Shown piece after piece: positions 39,404 through 46,746 of a DNA stretch of 64,000 nt (within the stretch, counting starts at the first letter, position 1; every line of letters begins with the position of its first letter). Source of the stretch: Halomonas colorata. Its GTDB lineage: Bacteria; Pseudomonadota; Gammaproteobacteria; Pseudomonadales; Halomonadaceae. The stretch is from the NCBI RefSeq assembly GCF_014897985.1, contig NZ_JABUZA010000001.1, forward strand, positions 1 through 64,000, written 5' to 3'. The notes below the pieces were generated by a model. That model was given only the letters and a program-made list of their open reading frames with translations, was not told the origin of the DNA and made no database searches. The translations under genes were made by a program, and so were the position numbers.

Positions 39404-40063
39404 TTACCAGTGGCAGGCTTCGCGCAATGGCGCTATCTCATCTTTTAACTGACTAATGTCGAAAGTCATTGTGATGGGAGATTCACTGTAAGGCGTCGCC
39501 CGCATCGTTAACAGCTCTGCATCGAACATGCGCTGAATAACGGGTATAGACTGACCGCCACGCCATAGACCAAGAGACTGATGGTTAGTGGATGCATTCA
39601 TAGATTTGGTAAACGCTTGCTTGTCATCGATGCGCATCTGCACATGCCCCCAGTCATGATACTGGCTAGAGGTCATGTGATTGCCATTCATCTGCAGCAC
39701 TAGCGCCGTGGTGTTTTCAACGCACCGTACATAAAGCGTGGCATTGCCTGAAGGGCTGCCGTATCGGCCTGGGATTCGCTCGTTAGATTTGGTGCTTAGA
39801 AAAACGCTCTTACTGTCATCCATCGGCGATGTTTCTTCTCTGACTCGCCATGGTGACCGTGGTTTAGGGGGCGGCGCGGGCGTGGCGTCTTCTTGGGGCT
39901 CGGGATCGGCAGTTGTCGGAGGTGGCGCTTCTTCTGCAACGGCCAAGCTTGCAGCGCTCGGTTCGGACGTTCTGCTGTCGCTAGGCGAATCATTGTCCTT
40001 GGTAAACCAGCCAATAATAAACACGCCCGCCACTATGGTGGCTATGACCTTTAATCCATCCAT
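39404..40063 (-). CDS. Membrane-anchored VasI/TagO-like protein, probable lysogenic conversion gene
   Basis: 219 residues. N-terminal transmembrane helix (VIATIVAGVFIIGWF), a Pro/Ala/Glu linker and a C-terminal domain from WRVREETSPMDDSKSVFLST through LYVRCVENTTALVLQMNG to APLREACHW, which fits the T6SS-associated VasI/TagO family. ggaggtaggg precedes the ATG. It lies 14 bases after the repressor stop and before a terminator, so it should be made in the lysogen. There are no other T6SS genes here; a role in envelope defence or exclusion is inference. Confidence 0.65.
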   Translation of the reverse strand: MDGLKVIATIVAGVFIIGWFTKDNDSPSDSRTSEPSAASLAVAEEAPPPTTADPEPQEDATPAPPPKPRSPWRVREETSPMDDSKSVFLSTKSNERIPGRYGSPSGNATLYVRCVENTTALVLQMNGNHMTSSQYHDWGHVQMRIDDKQAFTKSMNASTNHQSLGLWRGGQSIPVIQRMFDAELLTMRATPYSESPITMTFDISQLKDEIAPLREACHW

Positions 40064-40076
40064 CCCTACCTCCCCG

Positions 40077-40772
40077 CTAAAGCTTTGTTTTTGCTTCTAC
40101 AGCCACCCCGATGATCCGGCACTTCCCATTGCAGTGAATGAGCGGATAGGCAGGGTTTAGAGCTTTTAAGTATTTTTGTCCGCCATCTTCAATCAGCTTT
40201 TTGAACGTGGCTTCGTTGCTTTCATCGATCTGGGCTACCACCAGCTTACCTGGTGTAGCTTCAATGCCTGTATCAACAAGAACAAAAGACCCTTCTGGAA
40301 TGCTAGGCGTGGCGCCCGCTGGCGCCGTCATGGAATCGCCTTTCACTTCTAGCCAGAACGCTTGGCCTTTGGCCTGATAATCGGTTGCTTCATGGCGCTC
40401 TTCCATGCCTGCAGGATAGGGCACAACGCAATCGGCAAAGTGTCCCGCTTGAATGGCTGATATGACAGGGTACCGGTAATAGCGGATGGGCTGGGCAGTA
40501 GGCGCTGTGTTGGCGTGGTAGTAGGCGCCACCGTCCTGCCGAACTGAATCACTGTAGTCGTAATCTAGCCAGCCGGTCGGCTTCCCAAAGCACGTTTCAA
40601 TATGGCGCGCGAGCCTATTACCAATGTTCTTGGTGGGGTTGGCGCCCATTAAGCGGCTTATCTGGGTCGGCTCACGGTCAATTTTATGTGCAAATTGCGT
40701 GTTTCCGCCTACTTGCTCAGCAAGCCCGCGCGCGTTTTCGAGTCGTATTTGGGTGATTTCTTTCATGTTCAT
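40077..40772 (-). CDS. CI-type repressor with LexA/S24 self-cleavage domain
   Basis: 231 residues. N-terminal HTH (TQFAHKIDREPTQISRLMGA), then an S24 domain: Ala-Gly cleavage site in SAIQAGHFADC, catalytic Ser in EVKGDSMTAPAG and Lys in NEATFKKLI. It should hold lysogeny and self-cleave with RecA after DNA damage. No clear ribosome site precedes ATG AAC ATG, so the mRNA may be leaderless or weakly translated, like lambda cI. It faces the Cro-like gene across three operators. Confidence 0.92.
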   Translation of the reverse strand: MNMKEITQIRLENARGLAEQVGGNTQFAHKIDREPTQISRLMGANPTKNIGNRLARHIETCFGKPTGWLDYDYSDSVRQDGGAYYHANTAPTAQPIRYYRYPVISAIQAGHFADCVVPYPAGMEERHEATDYQAKGQAFWLEVKGDSMTAPAGATPSIPEGSFVLVDTGIEATPGKLVVAQIDESNEATFKKLIEDGGQKYLKALNPAYPLIHCNGKCRIIGVAVEAKTKL

Positions 40773-40786
40773 ATTGAACGCTATTT

Positions 40787-40801
40787 GTACTCTATAGGTA
40801 C
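40787..40801. promoter_or_regulatory. Phage operator OR3, GTACTCTATAGGTAC
   Basis: 15-bp site with outer half-sites GTAC/GTAC, fifteen bases from the repressor start codon, so well placed for repressor or Cro to shut off repressor synthesis. Confidence 0.7.
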
Positions 40802-40802
40802 A

Positions 40803-40817
40803 GTGCCTTTACGGTAC
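40803..40817. promoter_or_regulatory. Phage operator OR2, GTGCCTTTACGGTAC
   Basis: One base after OR3. Half-sites GTGCC and GGTAC. It overlaps the -35 element of the rightward promoter, and adjacent OR2/OR3 could bind two dimers side by side. Confidence 0.7.
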
Positions 40818-40836
40818 AGTTTAACCGAGCTACTAT
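40808..40836 (+). promoter_or_regulatory. Rightward early promoter (PR-like)
   Basis: TTTACG (40808-40813), 17-base spacer, TACTAT (40831-40836). Operators lie over the -35 element and just downstream of the -10 element. Drives the cro-O-P operon. Confidence 0.65.
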
Positions 40837-40851
40837 GTACCAAATTGGTAC
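40837..40851. promoter_or_regulatory. Phage operator OR1, GTACCAAATTGGTAC
   Basis: Perfect 15-bp palindrome over the expected start of rightward transcription, sixteen bases before the cro start codon. The most symmetrical site of the set together with OL1. Confidence 0.8.
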
Positions 40852-40867
40852 TCAGGAGGGCGGCAAA

Positions 40868-41113
40868 ATGGGCCATAGCTCAAAAACGGAAAGCTCGAAC
40901 CGTGAATATTGGAAGTCTTTAACAGTCGCACAACGCGAAGCAATCGCGGCCAATGCAGACACCTCAGTCGAGTATCTGCGCCAAGTGCTGATGTATGAGC
41001 GCCAGCCAAGCGCCGATCTAGCTAAGCGCCTTGAAGAAGCGACAGGCGCTGCTCTTACTCGCCGAACGTTGCGGCCTGATCTGTTCGCAGACATGCAGGT
41101 AGCGCCGCAATGA
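40868..41113 (+). CDS. Cro-like repressor of the prophage switch
   Basis: 81 residues. The region LTVAQREAIAANADTSVEYL with RQVLMYERQPSADLAKRLEE looks like a YdaS/Cro helix-turn-helix. caggagggcggcaaa precedes ATG 40868; the frame opens at 40835 but that part overlaps operator OR1. It is the first gene after the rightward promoter and opposite the repressor, the classic cro place. Confidence 0.8.
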   Translation: MGHSSKTESSNREYWKSLTVAQREAIAANADTSVEYLRQVLMYERQPSADLAKRLEEATGAALTRRTLRPDLFADMQVAPQ

Positions 41114-41199
41114 ATCCAGTTTATGCAATTCGCCCGCTAACAACATCGCCCAGGCAGGGGGTGTTTAGGCGTACAGGTTTTCGTGAGGTGTGCCTATGA
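41110..41199 (+). CDS. Candidate 29-residue phage protein between cro and the O-like gene
   Basis: ATG overlaps the cro stop (ATGA) and the frame's own TGA overlaps the ATG of the O-like gene (ATGA). It encodes MNPVYAIRPLTTSPRQGVFR and nine more residues. The double overlap suggests it couples translation of cro to the initiator gene. It sits where lambda has cII, but is too short to be a CII homologue. Confidence 0.5.
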   Translation: MNPVYAIRPLTTSPRQGVFRRTGFREVCL

Positions 41200-42137
41200 G
41201 CCTTCACGCCATGCACTGGGCGCGCCAGTCTCTCAAGACGTTGCCCAGTGAAGTTAAAGCCCCTGCGCGGCTGGCGCTCATGCTGTTGGCTGACTACGCA
41301 GACGAACAGCACACCAGTTGGCCGTCCATCAACACCATGGCCCTTGAAATGGGTTGTTCAGTGCGAAGCGTTCAGCGCGCTATTGATCTGCTCGAGCAGC
41401 ATGGTCTGGTGCGTGTTGAAAGCCGCCAAGCGAAGAACGGCAGGCAGATGAGTAACCGGTATTTCCTGGCTGTCGGGGGTCTGTTTGTAGGGTGTCAATC
41501 TGACACCCCTACTATATCTGCCCAAAACGGGGAGGGTGACAATATGACACCCACCGAGGGTGTCAATTTGACAGGGAAGGGTGTCACCGGTGACAGGGGG
41601 AGGGTGTCACCCGTGTCACCCCTTGACTCTACCAATAGGACTCTACCACTAAAACCCACTCTCACTGCGGGCGAGGCTGAGCCGACGATCTTCGAACGTG
41701 CAGCCCGACAGGCTGACGACGGCGAACCCGCCGCCGACCCCATGACCTCGCCACGCAAAACCGCGATGACCCTCGATTGGGAACCGGATCAGGAAGTCTA
41801 CTGGATTGCGTGCTACCAGCGCGGGCTGGCGCCGGACGCGAACGTATTCGACGCCCTGGCCGACTTCCGCGAGCATTTCGCCGCTCAATCCAGCCGCACG
41901 ATGACACACGCCGAGTGGACCCGCCGCTTTGCGCGCTGGGTCGCCGAAAACGCCAAGCGCCAGCAAGCCCAGCAAACCACCGTCGCCACTTCCGGAGGCC
42001 ATCATGCATCACGCCGCAACAGCACTCCAAAACGCCGTCTTACCGCTCAGGAAGCGCGAGCAGCCGCCGAAGGTCGAGCGCCAGAGCCGCCAGGGCAAAC
42101 ACTCGACGGCGAGTGGTCCAGCGCTAACGGCTGGTGA
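41196..42137 (+). CDS. Phage replication initiator (O-like) with DnaT-type C-terminal domain
   Basis: 313 residues. N-terminal winged helix (about 1-85: LPSEVKAPARLALMLLADYA, SINTMALEMGCSVRSVQRAI), a low-complexity middle (about 99-142) encoded by iterons, and a C-terminal DnaT-like domain (LDWEPDQEVYWIACYQRGLA, then RTMTHAEWTRRFARWVAEN). It should bind the internal iterons and recruit the helicase loader. gaggtg precedes ATG 41196. Overlaps the P-like gene by 134 bases. Confidence 0.85.
   Translation: MSLHAMHWARQSLKTLPSEVKAPARLALMLLADYADEQHTSWPSINTMALEMGCSVRSVQRAIDLLEQHGLVRVESRQAKNGRQMSNRYFLAVGGLFVGCQSDTPTISAQNGEGDNMTPTEGVNLTGKGVTGDRGRVSPVSPLDSTNRTLPLKPTLTAGEAEPTIFERAARQADDGEPAADPMTSPRKTAMTLDWEPDQEVYWIACYQRGLAPDANVFDALADFREHFAAQSSRTMTHAEWTRRFARWVAENAKRQQAQQTTVATSGGHHASRRNSTPKRRLTAQEARAAAEGRAPEPPGQTLDGEWSSANGW
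41490..41621. repeat. Five palindromic iterons inside the O-like gene: phage replication origin
   Basis: Imperfect palindromes of 19-20 bases at 41490-41508, 41534-41552, 41558-41576, 41579-41597 and 41602-41621, sharing GGGTGtCA-N3-TGaCACCC. The last four are spaced 21-24 bases, two helical turns. Lambda ori has four similar iterons inside gene O. An A/T-rich stretch (accaataggactctaccact) follows and could melt first. Confidence 0.85.
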
Positions 42138-42771
42138 CGTGGACGAACTGTTCAACGTTATGGGGGAGCTGTTCGGCAACAAGTTCTCCAGCCAGTGGGG
42201 CGCGTTTGATGAGACCGGCGCTTGGTGGGCCGAGCTGCAGCACGTTACGCCCGGGCAACTGGCGATCGGCATCCGCCGCGTGCGCCAGCAGATCCAAGAC
42301 GCCGCGCGCCAGAGCGACGAGGTGTGGCCACCCATGCCTGTAGCGTTCGCCGCCCTGTGCCAGCCCAAGCCGGAAGATATGGGCCTGCCCGCTGAAGCTG
42401 ATGCCTGGCGAGAAGCCACCGCCAACGCCCACCAGCCCGGCAAGCACGCATGGAGCCATGAAGCGGTACGCCTTGCCGGTGCTGCCGTGGGCTGGTGGGA
42501 ACTGACCCATGGTGGTGGTGAATCCCGCGCCAGCCGTCAAGAAAGCCGTTTCCGGAAGGAATACACAGCCCTGGTTAACCGCGTCATGAACGGCGAGCAG
42601 CTGCAAGCCCGCACCCTCATCGGCCACGACAGCCAGTTGAGCCGCGCCGAGCTAGCCGAGCGCGCCAGCCGTGAAGCGGCACAAAAACAGGCCGAAGCCG
42701 CCGGGCTTCCCGATCGCATGAATTCAGAGCAGGGCATGCGCTCAGTGCGCGCCGCCTTAGGAGGTCGTTAA
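42004..42771 (+). CDS. Replication protein P-like helicase loader
   Basis: 255 residues from MHHAATALQNAVLPLRKREQ. The core VDELFNVMGELFGNKFSSQW and WPPMPVAFAALCQPKPED matches the lambda replication protein P family, which brings DnaB helicase to O at the origin. ccggaggccatc gives GGAGG before ATG 42004. The frame extends upstream to 41929 inside the O-like gene. C-terminus Ala/Glu-rich helical. Confidence 0.8.
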   Translation: MHHAATALQNAVLPLRKREQPPKVERQSRQGKHSTASGPALTAGDVDELFNVMGELFGNKFSSQWGAFDETGAWWAELQHVTPGQLAIGIRRVRQQIQDAARQSDEVWPPMPVAFAALCQPKPEDMGLPAEADAWREATANAHQPGKHAWSHEAVRLAGAAVGWWELTHGGGESRASRQESRFRKEYTALVNRVMNGEQLQARTLIGHDSQLSRAELAERASREAAQKQAEAAGLPDRMNSEQGMRSVRAALGGR

Positions 42772-42773
42772 TC

Positions 42774-43100
42774 ATGAATACCGCAGCAATGCAGCCCACC
42801 GGGCGCGAAGTATCCGCCGAGGCTTTCCACGACCATCGCAAAAGCGGCCGCCTGTGCGCCAGCCAAAACGCGGTACTGGAAGCGCTCACCGCTGGCCCGA
42901 TGACCCGCAACCAGCTAGCAGGCCGTGCCGCGCTTCCGCTTTCAAGTGTTTGTGGCCGCTGCCGTGAATTGCTCGATGCAGATCTGATTACCGTGATGGG
43001 TACCACGCAAGACAAGCCCGCTCGCCAGCTGCTGCAGCTGACCGATAAGGGGCGTGTCGTCGCGCATAGCGAGGAGGGCGCAAACGATGCCGCTAAGTAA
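42774..43100 (+). CDS. Small winged-helix phage protein
   Basis: 108 residues. VLEALTAGPMTRNQLAGRAA and LPLSSVCGRCRELLDADLI read as a winged helix with a wing at LITVMGTTQDKPARQLLQLT. Likely DNA-binding. Function unknown. ggaggtcgttaatc precedes the ATG; overlaps the next gene by 14 bases. Confidence 0.65.
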   Translation: MNTAAMQPTGREVSAEAFHDHRKSGRLCASQNAVLEALTAGPMTRNQLAGRAALPLSSVCGRCRELLDADLITVMGTTQDKPARQLLQLTDKGRVVAHSEEGANDAAK

Positions 43101-43698
43101 CGTTGAACGCCAGGTGCTCGAGCATGTGTGCCGTGAGGGCAAGAAATGCCGTGGCGGGGTGCCCACTGCTATGGTTATCCGTCTGATGGCGCCCTATGCC
43201 TCCGTAGCAACCGTTGGAGCATTGCACGCGCTAAAGAGCGAGGAATTGCTTTCAGTTACGGGTGCTAGTGAGCATAACCGCGGCTGGATGGCCACGACCA
43301 AGGGGCATGCCGAGCTGGCGCTTGATCCGGCCGACCTCGACCCTATTCATCATGATGCTGTGGAAGCGCTGCCAACTGATTTTGTTAGCCATGGTGGTGA
43401 TGTGGTTTTGTCAGACGAGGTTATCGAGCGATTGTCTGTTGCGCCTGCCCGCTGCTTTGACCTAACGCACCGCGTCTTTTCACAGGATGAGATCGCCAAG
43501 GGCTATCACGTGCCCACTAGGCAGTTCTTCAATCTATCCATTAGCACTGACCTGCTAGACCGCTGCGCCGCCATGAACGCGACACTGCTGGCGCAAGCTG
43601 AGAAGGCCCACGCTGCGGGTGATACTGACGCATGGCGTGATCTGGCGTGGCTTATTGAAACCGGTAAGCAGCTGGTGGCGGTCGGGGGTGAGGCATGA
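43087..43698 (+). CDS. Phage protein with N-terminal winged helix, unknown
   Basis: 203 residues from MPLSNVERQVLEHVCREGKK. The first 80 residues resemble the winged-helix fold of the preceding gene (VATVGALHALKSEELLSVTG), suggesting a related or paralogous domain. The rest is unrecognised; LIETGKQLVAVGGEA ends it. gaggagggcg lies nine bases upstream. Confidence 0.65.
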   Translation: MPLSNVERQVLEHVCREGKKCRGGVPTAMVIRLMAPYASVATVGALHALKSEELLSVTGASEHNRGWMATTKGHAELALDPADLDPIHHDAVEALPTDFVSHGGDVVLSDEVIERLSVAPARCFDLTHRVFSQDEIAKGYHVPTRQFFNLSISTDLLDRCAAMNATLLAQAEKAHAAGDTDAWRDLAWLIETGKQLVAVGGEA

Positions 43699-43820
43699 CG
43701 CTTTTTTTCGTAGGTGTTGGCGTTGGTATCACAATAGGGCTGGTCGTCTCATTTGCATTTCTGCACTGGCTTTTAAGGGGTGGTCCAGAGGATGTGGAGG
43801 GCTCGTTAGATGACCGATAA
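43695..43820 (+). CDS. Small single-pass membrane protein (41 aa)
   Basis: ATG overlaps the previous stop as ATGA. MTLFFVGVGVGITIGLVVSF continues AFLHWLL and then a polar RGGPEDVEGSLDDR tail, so one transmembrane helix (about 3-26). Its end overlaps the start of the next gene by 11 bases. The overlaps and clean topology support it. Unknown role in the early phage programme. Confidence 0.6.
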   Translation: MTLFFVGVGVGITIGLVVSFAFLHWLLRGGPEDVEGSLDDR

Positions 43821-44109
43821 TGCTCCCAAAGGCGGACTTTACGCCCGTAAATCAGCCATGCTGTGCCAAAATCGGCGCTTTGGGCTGTATCTAGACCAGC
43901 GCCGCCGCCGCGTGCATCAAGTGCCCGTCGAGAACATGCCTGATGGCACCCACACGCCCGAGGATTGCGCGGATTTTATACGCCAATCGTGCGGTGTTGA
44001 GAGCCGCGCCGAGATCGACCATAACGACGCTGCGCGGGTCATGCTCGACCGCATCATGGCCGACTACAGCAAATGGGAGCGCCAGCAGAGCGTAGGGGGT
44101 GATGTGTGA
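43810..44109 (+). CDS. Small phage protein, unknown
   Basis: 99 residues. MTDNAPKGGLYARKSAMLCQ, a basic NRRFGLYLDQRRRRVHQVPV stretch and an acidic HTPEDCADFIRQSCGVE segment. Not recognised. Overlaps both neighbours, so it belongs to the O-P operon. Confidence 0.6.
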   Translation: MTDNAPKGGLYARKSAMLCQNRRFGLYLDQRRRRVHQVPVENMPDGTHTPEDCADFIRQSCGVESRAEIDHNDAARVMLDRIMADYSKWERQQSVGGDV

Positions 44110-44627
44110 AGCGTTTAACCAAAGCGCAGCGCGCAGAGCTGTACGGCATGTTTGATGGGTGCTGTGCCTATTGCGGCGAAGACCTAGGCACGCGTTGGCA
44201 TGCTGACCATGTTAAGGCTGTACGTCGTCGTCATGAGCTATACCGTGATGGCTCACCAGGCTACAAGACTCGGCTTGTAGGTGCCGATAAACCTGAGAAC
44301 CATACCATTGAGAACTTCATGCCAGCCTGCGCTCCCTGCAACCTATCTAAAGCTACCTACAGCATTGAGCAGTGGCGCGATGTTCTTGCTGGCTATGTGG
44401 GGGCATTAGATAGAAACGCGCCTACCTATCGGATGGCTAAAAAGCATGGGCTGATTGTAGAGACTGACATTCGAGTGGAGTTTCACTTTGAAAAGCTGGC
44501 CGTAGCGCGTGAGCAAGACTCGCTGCGTGTTCAAGAGCGCCGAGCGAGAAACCCACATTTGAAAACACCACCACCACCGCCACCTCGAACAGAGCTGGAT
44601 AGCTGGCGCCAGCGGGGTTATGTATGA
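44106..44627 (+). CDS. HNH endonuclease family protein
   Basis: 173 residues, GTG start overlapping the previous stop. CAYCGEDLGTRWHADHVKAV provides a zinc knuckle and the HNH core DH; ENFMPACAPCNLSKA provides the Asn and second knuckle. A Pro-rich tail follows. Early phage HNH proteins often act in recombination or DNA processing; specificity unknown. Confidence 0.85.
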   Translation: MKRLTKAQRAELYGMFDGCCAYCGEDLGTRWHADHVKAVRRRHELYRDGSPGYKTRLVGADKPENHTIENFMPACAPCNLSKATYSIEQWRDVLAGYVGALDRNAPTYRMAKKHGLIVETDIRVEFHFEKLAVAREQDSLRVQERRARNPHLKTPPPPPPRTELDSWRQRGYV

Positions 44628-45154
44628 CGAACTCAAGTATTCCACCGGCCCGCACGCCGCCACCGCCACGCCGCCGAGTACTCAAAACCAACGCGGATGG
44701 CTCCCCACGAAAGCGCCCGGTCGATTGGGAGGGTAACGAACAGGCCGTGCTCATGCGCTGGCTGCTGGGCGAGAAGATGCGCGGCGAACCGGCAGGCCAG
44801 CTTTACGACGCTACCTACCACGTGCCCAACGGTGGCCAGCGCTCGAAAAGCACTGGGGCGGCAATGAAGCGCCAGGGCGTGAAGAGCGGTGTTAGCGATC
44901 TGGTGGTGATGGATGCTCGCGGCGGGTGGCATGGCCTGTACATGGAGTTCAAAGCCTCGCCCCCGCATACGGCAGCACTGGCAGAGAGCCAGCGTGAATG
45001 GCTGGCGCGGGCAGAGGAGCGCGGTTATTGCGCTGTGCTGGCTGTAGGGCTTGAGGAAGCTAAGCGCCTGCTGGATAACTACGCGTGTTTAGGCCCTTCA
45101 TATAGCCATTACACGAAAGCAAATATTGGCGGCACAGATTGGAGAAAGGGCTAA
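44624..45154 (+). CDS. VRR-NUC domain nuclease
   Basis: 176 residues. After a Pro/Arg-rich N-terminus, the domain runs from WEGNEQAVLMRWLLGEKMRG through YHVPNGGQRSKSTGAAMKRQ and VKSGVSDLVVMDA to LYMEFKASPP: the PD-(D/E)XK-type VRR-NUC pattern with Glu, Asp and E-x-K residues. Phage members resolve DNA branches. ATG overlaps the HNH gene stop. Confidence 0.85.
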   Translation: MTNSSIPPARTPPPPRRRVLKTNADGSPRKRPVDWEGNEQAVLMRWLLGEKMRGEPAGQLYDATYHVPNGGQRSKSTGAAMKRQGVKSGVSDLVVMDARGGWHGLYMEFKASPPHTAALAESQREWLARAEERGYCAVLAVGLEEAKRLLDNYACLGPSYSHYTKANIGGTDWRKG

Positions 45155-45813
45155 TGGGCATGGCATTGAGGAAAGAGGCGGGAACGATGGCGCGCGACTA
45201 CCAGGCAATGAGCATCCGCACACTACGTGAGTTGGCGCGTAGTGCACACCCAGAGCATGACCCAGAAGCGGCACGGGTGTTTGTCGATCGTGTGCTGGAT
45301 ATGGAAGCCGAGCGCGTGACATGGCACTTGCATGAGAATAATGGCTATCAGCCGTTCAGCTCTGCGGCCAAGATGGGTGAGCAGCCCGGAGGCGGTACCG
45401 CTGCGGCTGAGCCGTTAGCCATTGCTTATGAGCGCGGTAGCCGTGTGCATGCTGGTCATGAGTTCGCCAAAGAGTGGCTGGAGTCGGCCCGCCTGCGCCC
45501 GCGTGCTCGCTTGGCGGTGCTGATACGGGCGGCAAAACTGCATCCGATGCCTACCCAGCAGGGGGCGCCCTGGGCGAAAGGGTACGATTTCATAGCGCAG
45601 CACTTGCCTATCTACTCGCGCATGTTGCAAATGGGGTCGCTCTCTACCATGGCGGAGCTAACCCAAGTTGAGGTAGTGCGTGTGACGGAAAAGGTGACAT
45701 ACCGCCGTGCCCGAAACGAGCATAAGAGCGTTCCAATTTTTGAGAAAGGGCAGGCACTTAAAGACGCTGCTCGGGATGCGCGGGTGCAGCTTCTGTTACT
45801 GGCGCAGCTGTAA
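45154..45813 (+). CDS. Last gene of the rightward early operon; antiterminator candidate by position
   Basis: 219 residues, unrecognised. Helical and basic; segments MSIRTLRELARSAHPEHDPE and RARLAVLIRAAKLHPMPTQQ. The C-terminal VEVVRVTEKVTYRRARNEHK is strongly charged. It holds the place of Q: last early gene before a late promoter with downstream terminators. That function is inferred only from position. Start 45154 overlaps the previous stop (TAATG); ATG 45187 is an alternative. Confidence 0.6.
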   Translation: MGMALRKEAGTMARDYQAMSIRTLRELARSAHPEHDPEAARVFVDRVLDMEAERVTWHLHENNGYQPFSSAAKMGEQPGGGTAAAEPLAIAYERGSRVHAGHEFAKEWLESARLRPRARLAVLIRAAKLHPMPTQQGAPWAKGYDFIAQHLPIYSRMLQMGSLSTMAELTQVEVVRVTEKVTYRRARNEHKSVPIFEKGQALKDAARDARVQLLLLAQL

Positions 45814-45827
45814 GGCTCTTAACATCG

Positions 45828-45855
45828 AGGTCCCGCTAATCGTGGGGCTTTTTTG
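45828..45855 (+). terminator. Terminator at the end of the rightward early operon
   Basis: aggtcccgc pairs with gtggggct with one bulge and wobble pairs, followed by TTTTTT. It overlaps the 3' end of the convergent MucR-like gene. Confidence 0.5.
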
Positions 45856-46303
45856 TTGCTCTGTATTGCTGCTGATACTCTCTGCGTTTCTCAGCATCTC
45901 TACCATCGGCTAATTTAGCTCCAGGCGGCAATTTCGAGTGATCGCCAGGGCGAATAGAGGCGACCATTTCGGATTGTCGCTTTTTATCAATTGGCGTCTT
46001 TGCTCTCCGGCCTGCTGTGCGCGCCGCATCAACGGCGGTATCGAGGTGGTCATAAGTGAGGCGACCTGATTCGATATAGCTATGCATCTGCTCGGATAGT
46101 TTTTCTCGCGTTGCCGTACCTGCCAGCGCGAACCGCTTAGGGATACCCCATTTCTGGCGATAATCGTTGTGGCTAATGCCGTGAGTTCGTGGCAGGTGAG
46201 TAGCTAGTGATTTAAACCATTGGCCGCATTCTAGGCACTGAATTTGAGGCCCGCCTGTGTAGGCATCTAACTCCTTGATAGTCTCGAATGGCGTCTCACG
46301 CAT
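45836..46303 (-). CDS. MucR/Ros-like zinc-finger protein
   Basis: 155 residues. IQCLECGQWFKSLATHLPRT plus HGISHNDYRQKWGIPKRFAL matches the Ros/MucR C2H2-type finger and following helix. The C-terminal half is basic (REYQQQYRATKKPHD). Such proteins bind AT-rich DNA. It overlaps the upstream HTH gene by one base (TAATG), third in a leftward three-gene module. Confidence 0.8.
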   Translation of the reverse strand: MRETPFETIKELDAYTGGPQIQCLECGQWFKSLATHLPRTHGISHNDYRQKWGIPKRFALAGTATREKLSEQMHSYIESGRLTYDHLDTAVDAARTAGRRAKTPIDKKRQSEMVASIRPGDHSKLPPGAKLADGRDAEKRREYQQQYRATKKPHD

Positions 46304-46521
46304 TACAGGGGGTCCCTGGGCTGGTCAATGATCAAGCTTTCAAGTGCCACCTGTAGCGGGTAGCTCATGTTTTTTCTAAAGCCAGATTTGAGGTGCTGCA
46401 GGTATTTACTGGTAACGCCCAGGCGATCAGCAAGCTCTTTCTGGCTACCCGCAACTTTAACGGCAGATTCAATCAGGCCCGGCGCTTTGGCCGGGTCATG
46501 GTGGAGTCTCGCGTCGATCAT
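46303..46521 (-). CDS. Small Cro/YdaS-type HTH regulator
   Basis: 72 residues from MIDARLHHDPAKAPGLIESA. SQKELADRLGVTSKYLQHLK is a clear helix-turn-helix. aaggca lies seven bases before ATG 46521; the frame opens upstream at 46587 inside the 59-residue gene. Probably binds the palindrome in its own promoter. Confidence 0.78.
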   Translation of the reverse strand: MIDARLHHDPAKAPGLIESAVKVAGSQKELADRLGVTSKYLQHLKSGFRKNMSYPLQVALESLIIDQPRDPL

Positions 46522-46522
46522 T

Positions 46523-46702
46523 TTAAAATGCCTTGCAGTAGTCGTTCCATAGCTGCTCAGAAACCACGTCGTTTTGTTGCCCGTCAATAGTGGTGCGAGT
46601 AGTGCTGCCGACTTCGGCTGTGTGGCCTTGCTCGTTTAACCATGCTGCGAATTCTTCGGCTTCGTGATGGTCGGCTGCGATTGCTACGTTGTATGTGGTC
46701 AT
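46523..46702 (-). CDS. 59-residue phage protein, first gene of the HTH/MucR module
   Basis: MTTYNVAIAADHHEAEEFAA then WLNEQGHTAEVGSTTRTTID, ending in WNDYCKAF. GGAG lies seven bases before ATG 46702. Compact alpha/beta composition, acidic. It ends one base before the HTH gene. Not recognised; could be a small antagonist or a nuclease inhibitor, with no evidence either way. Confidence 0.7.
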   Translation of the reverse strand: MTTYNVAIAADHHEAEEFAAWLNEQGHTAEVGSTTRTTIDGQQNDVVSEQLWNDYCKAF

Positions 46703-46746
46703 ATCGTTACTCCGTTGGGCTGGTTGTGTGCTGCGTTGATGAGTTA

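Noticed and set aside
39404-40063. Evidence for a type VI secretion system
   Set aside because: A lone VasI-like gene in a prophage operon, with no other T6SS components in the window.
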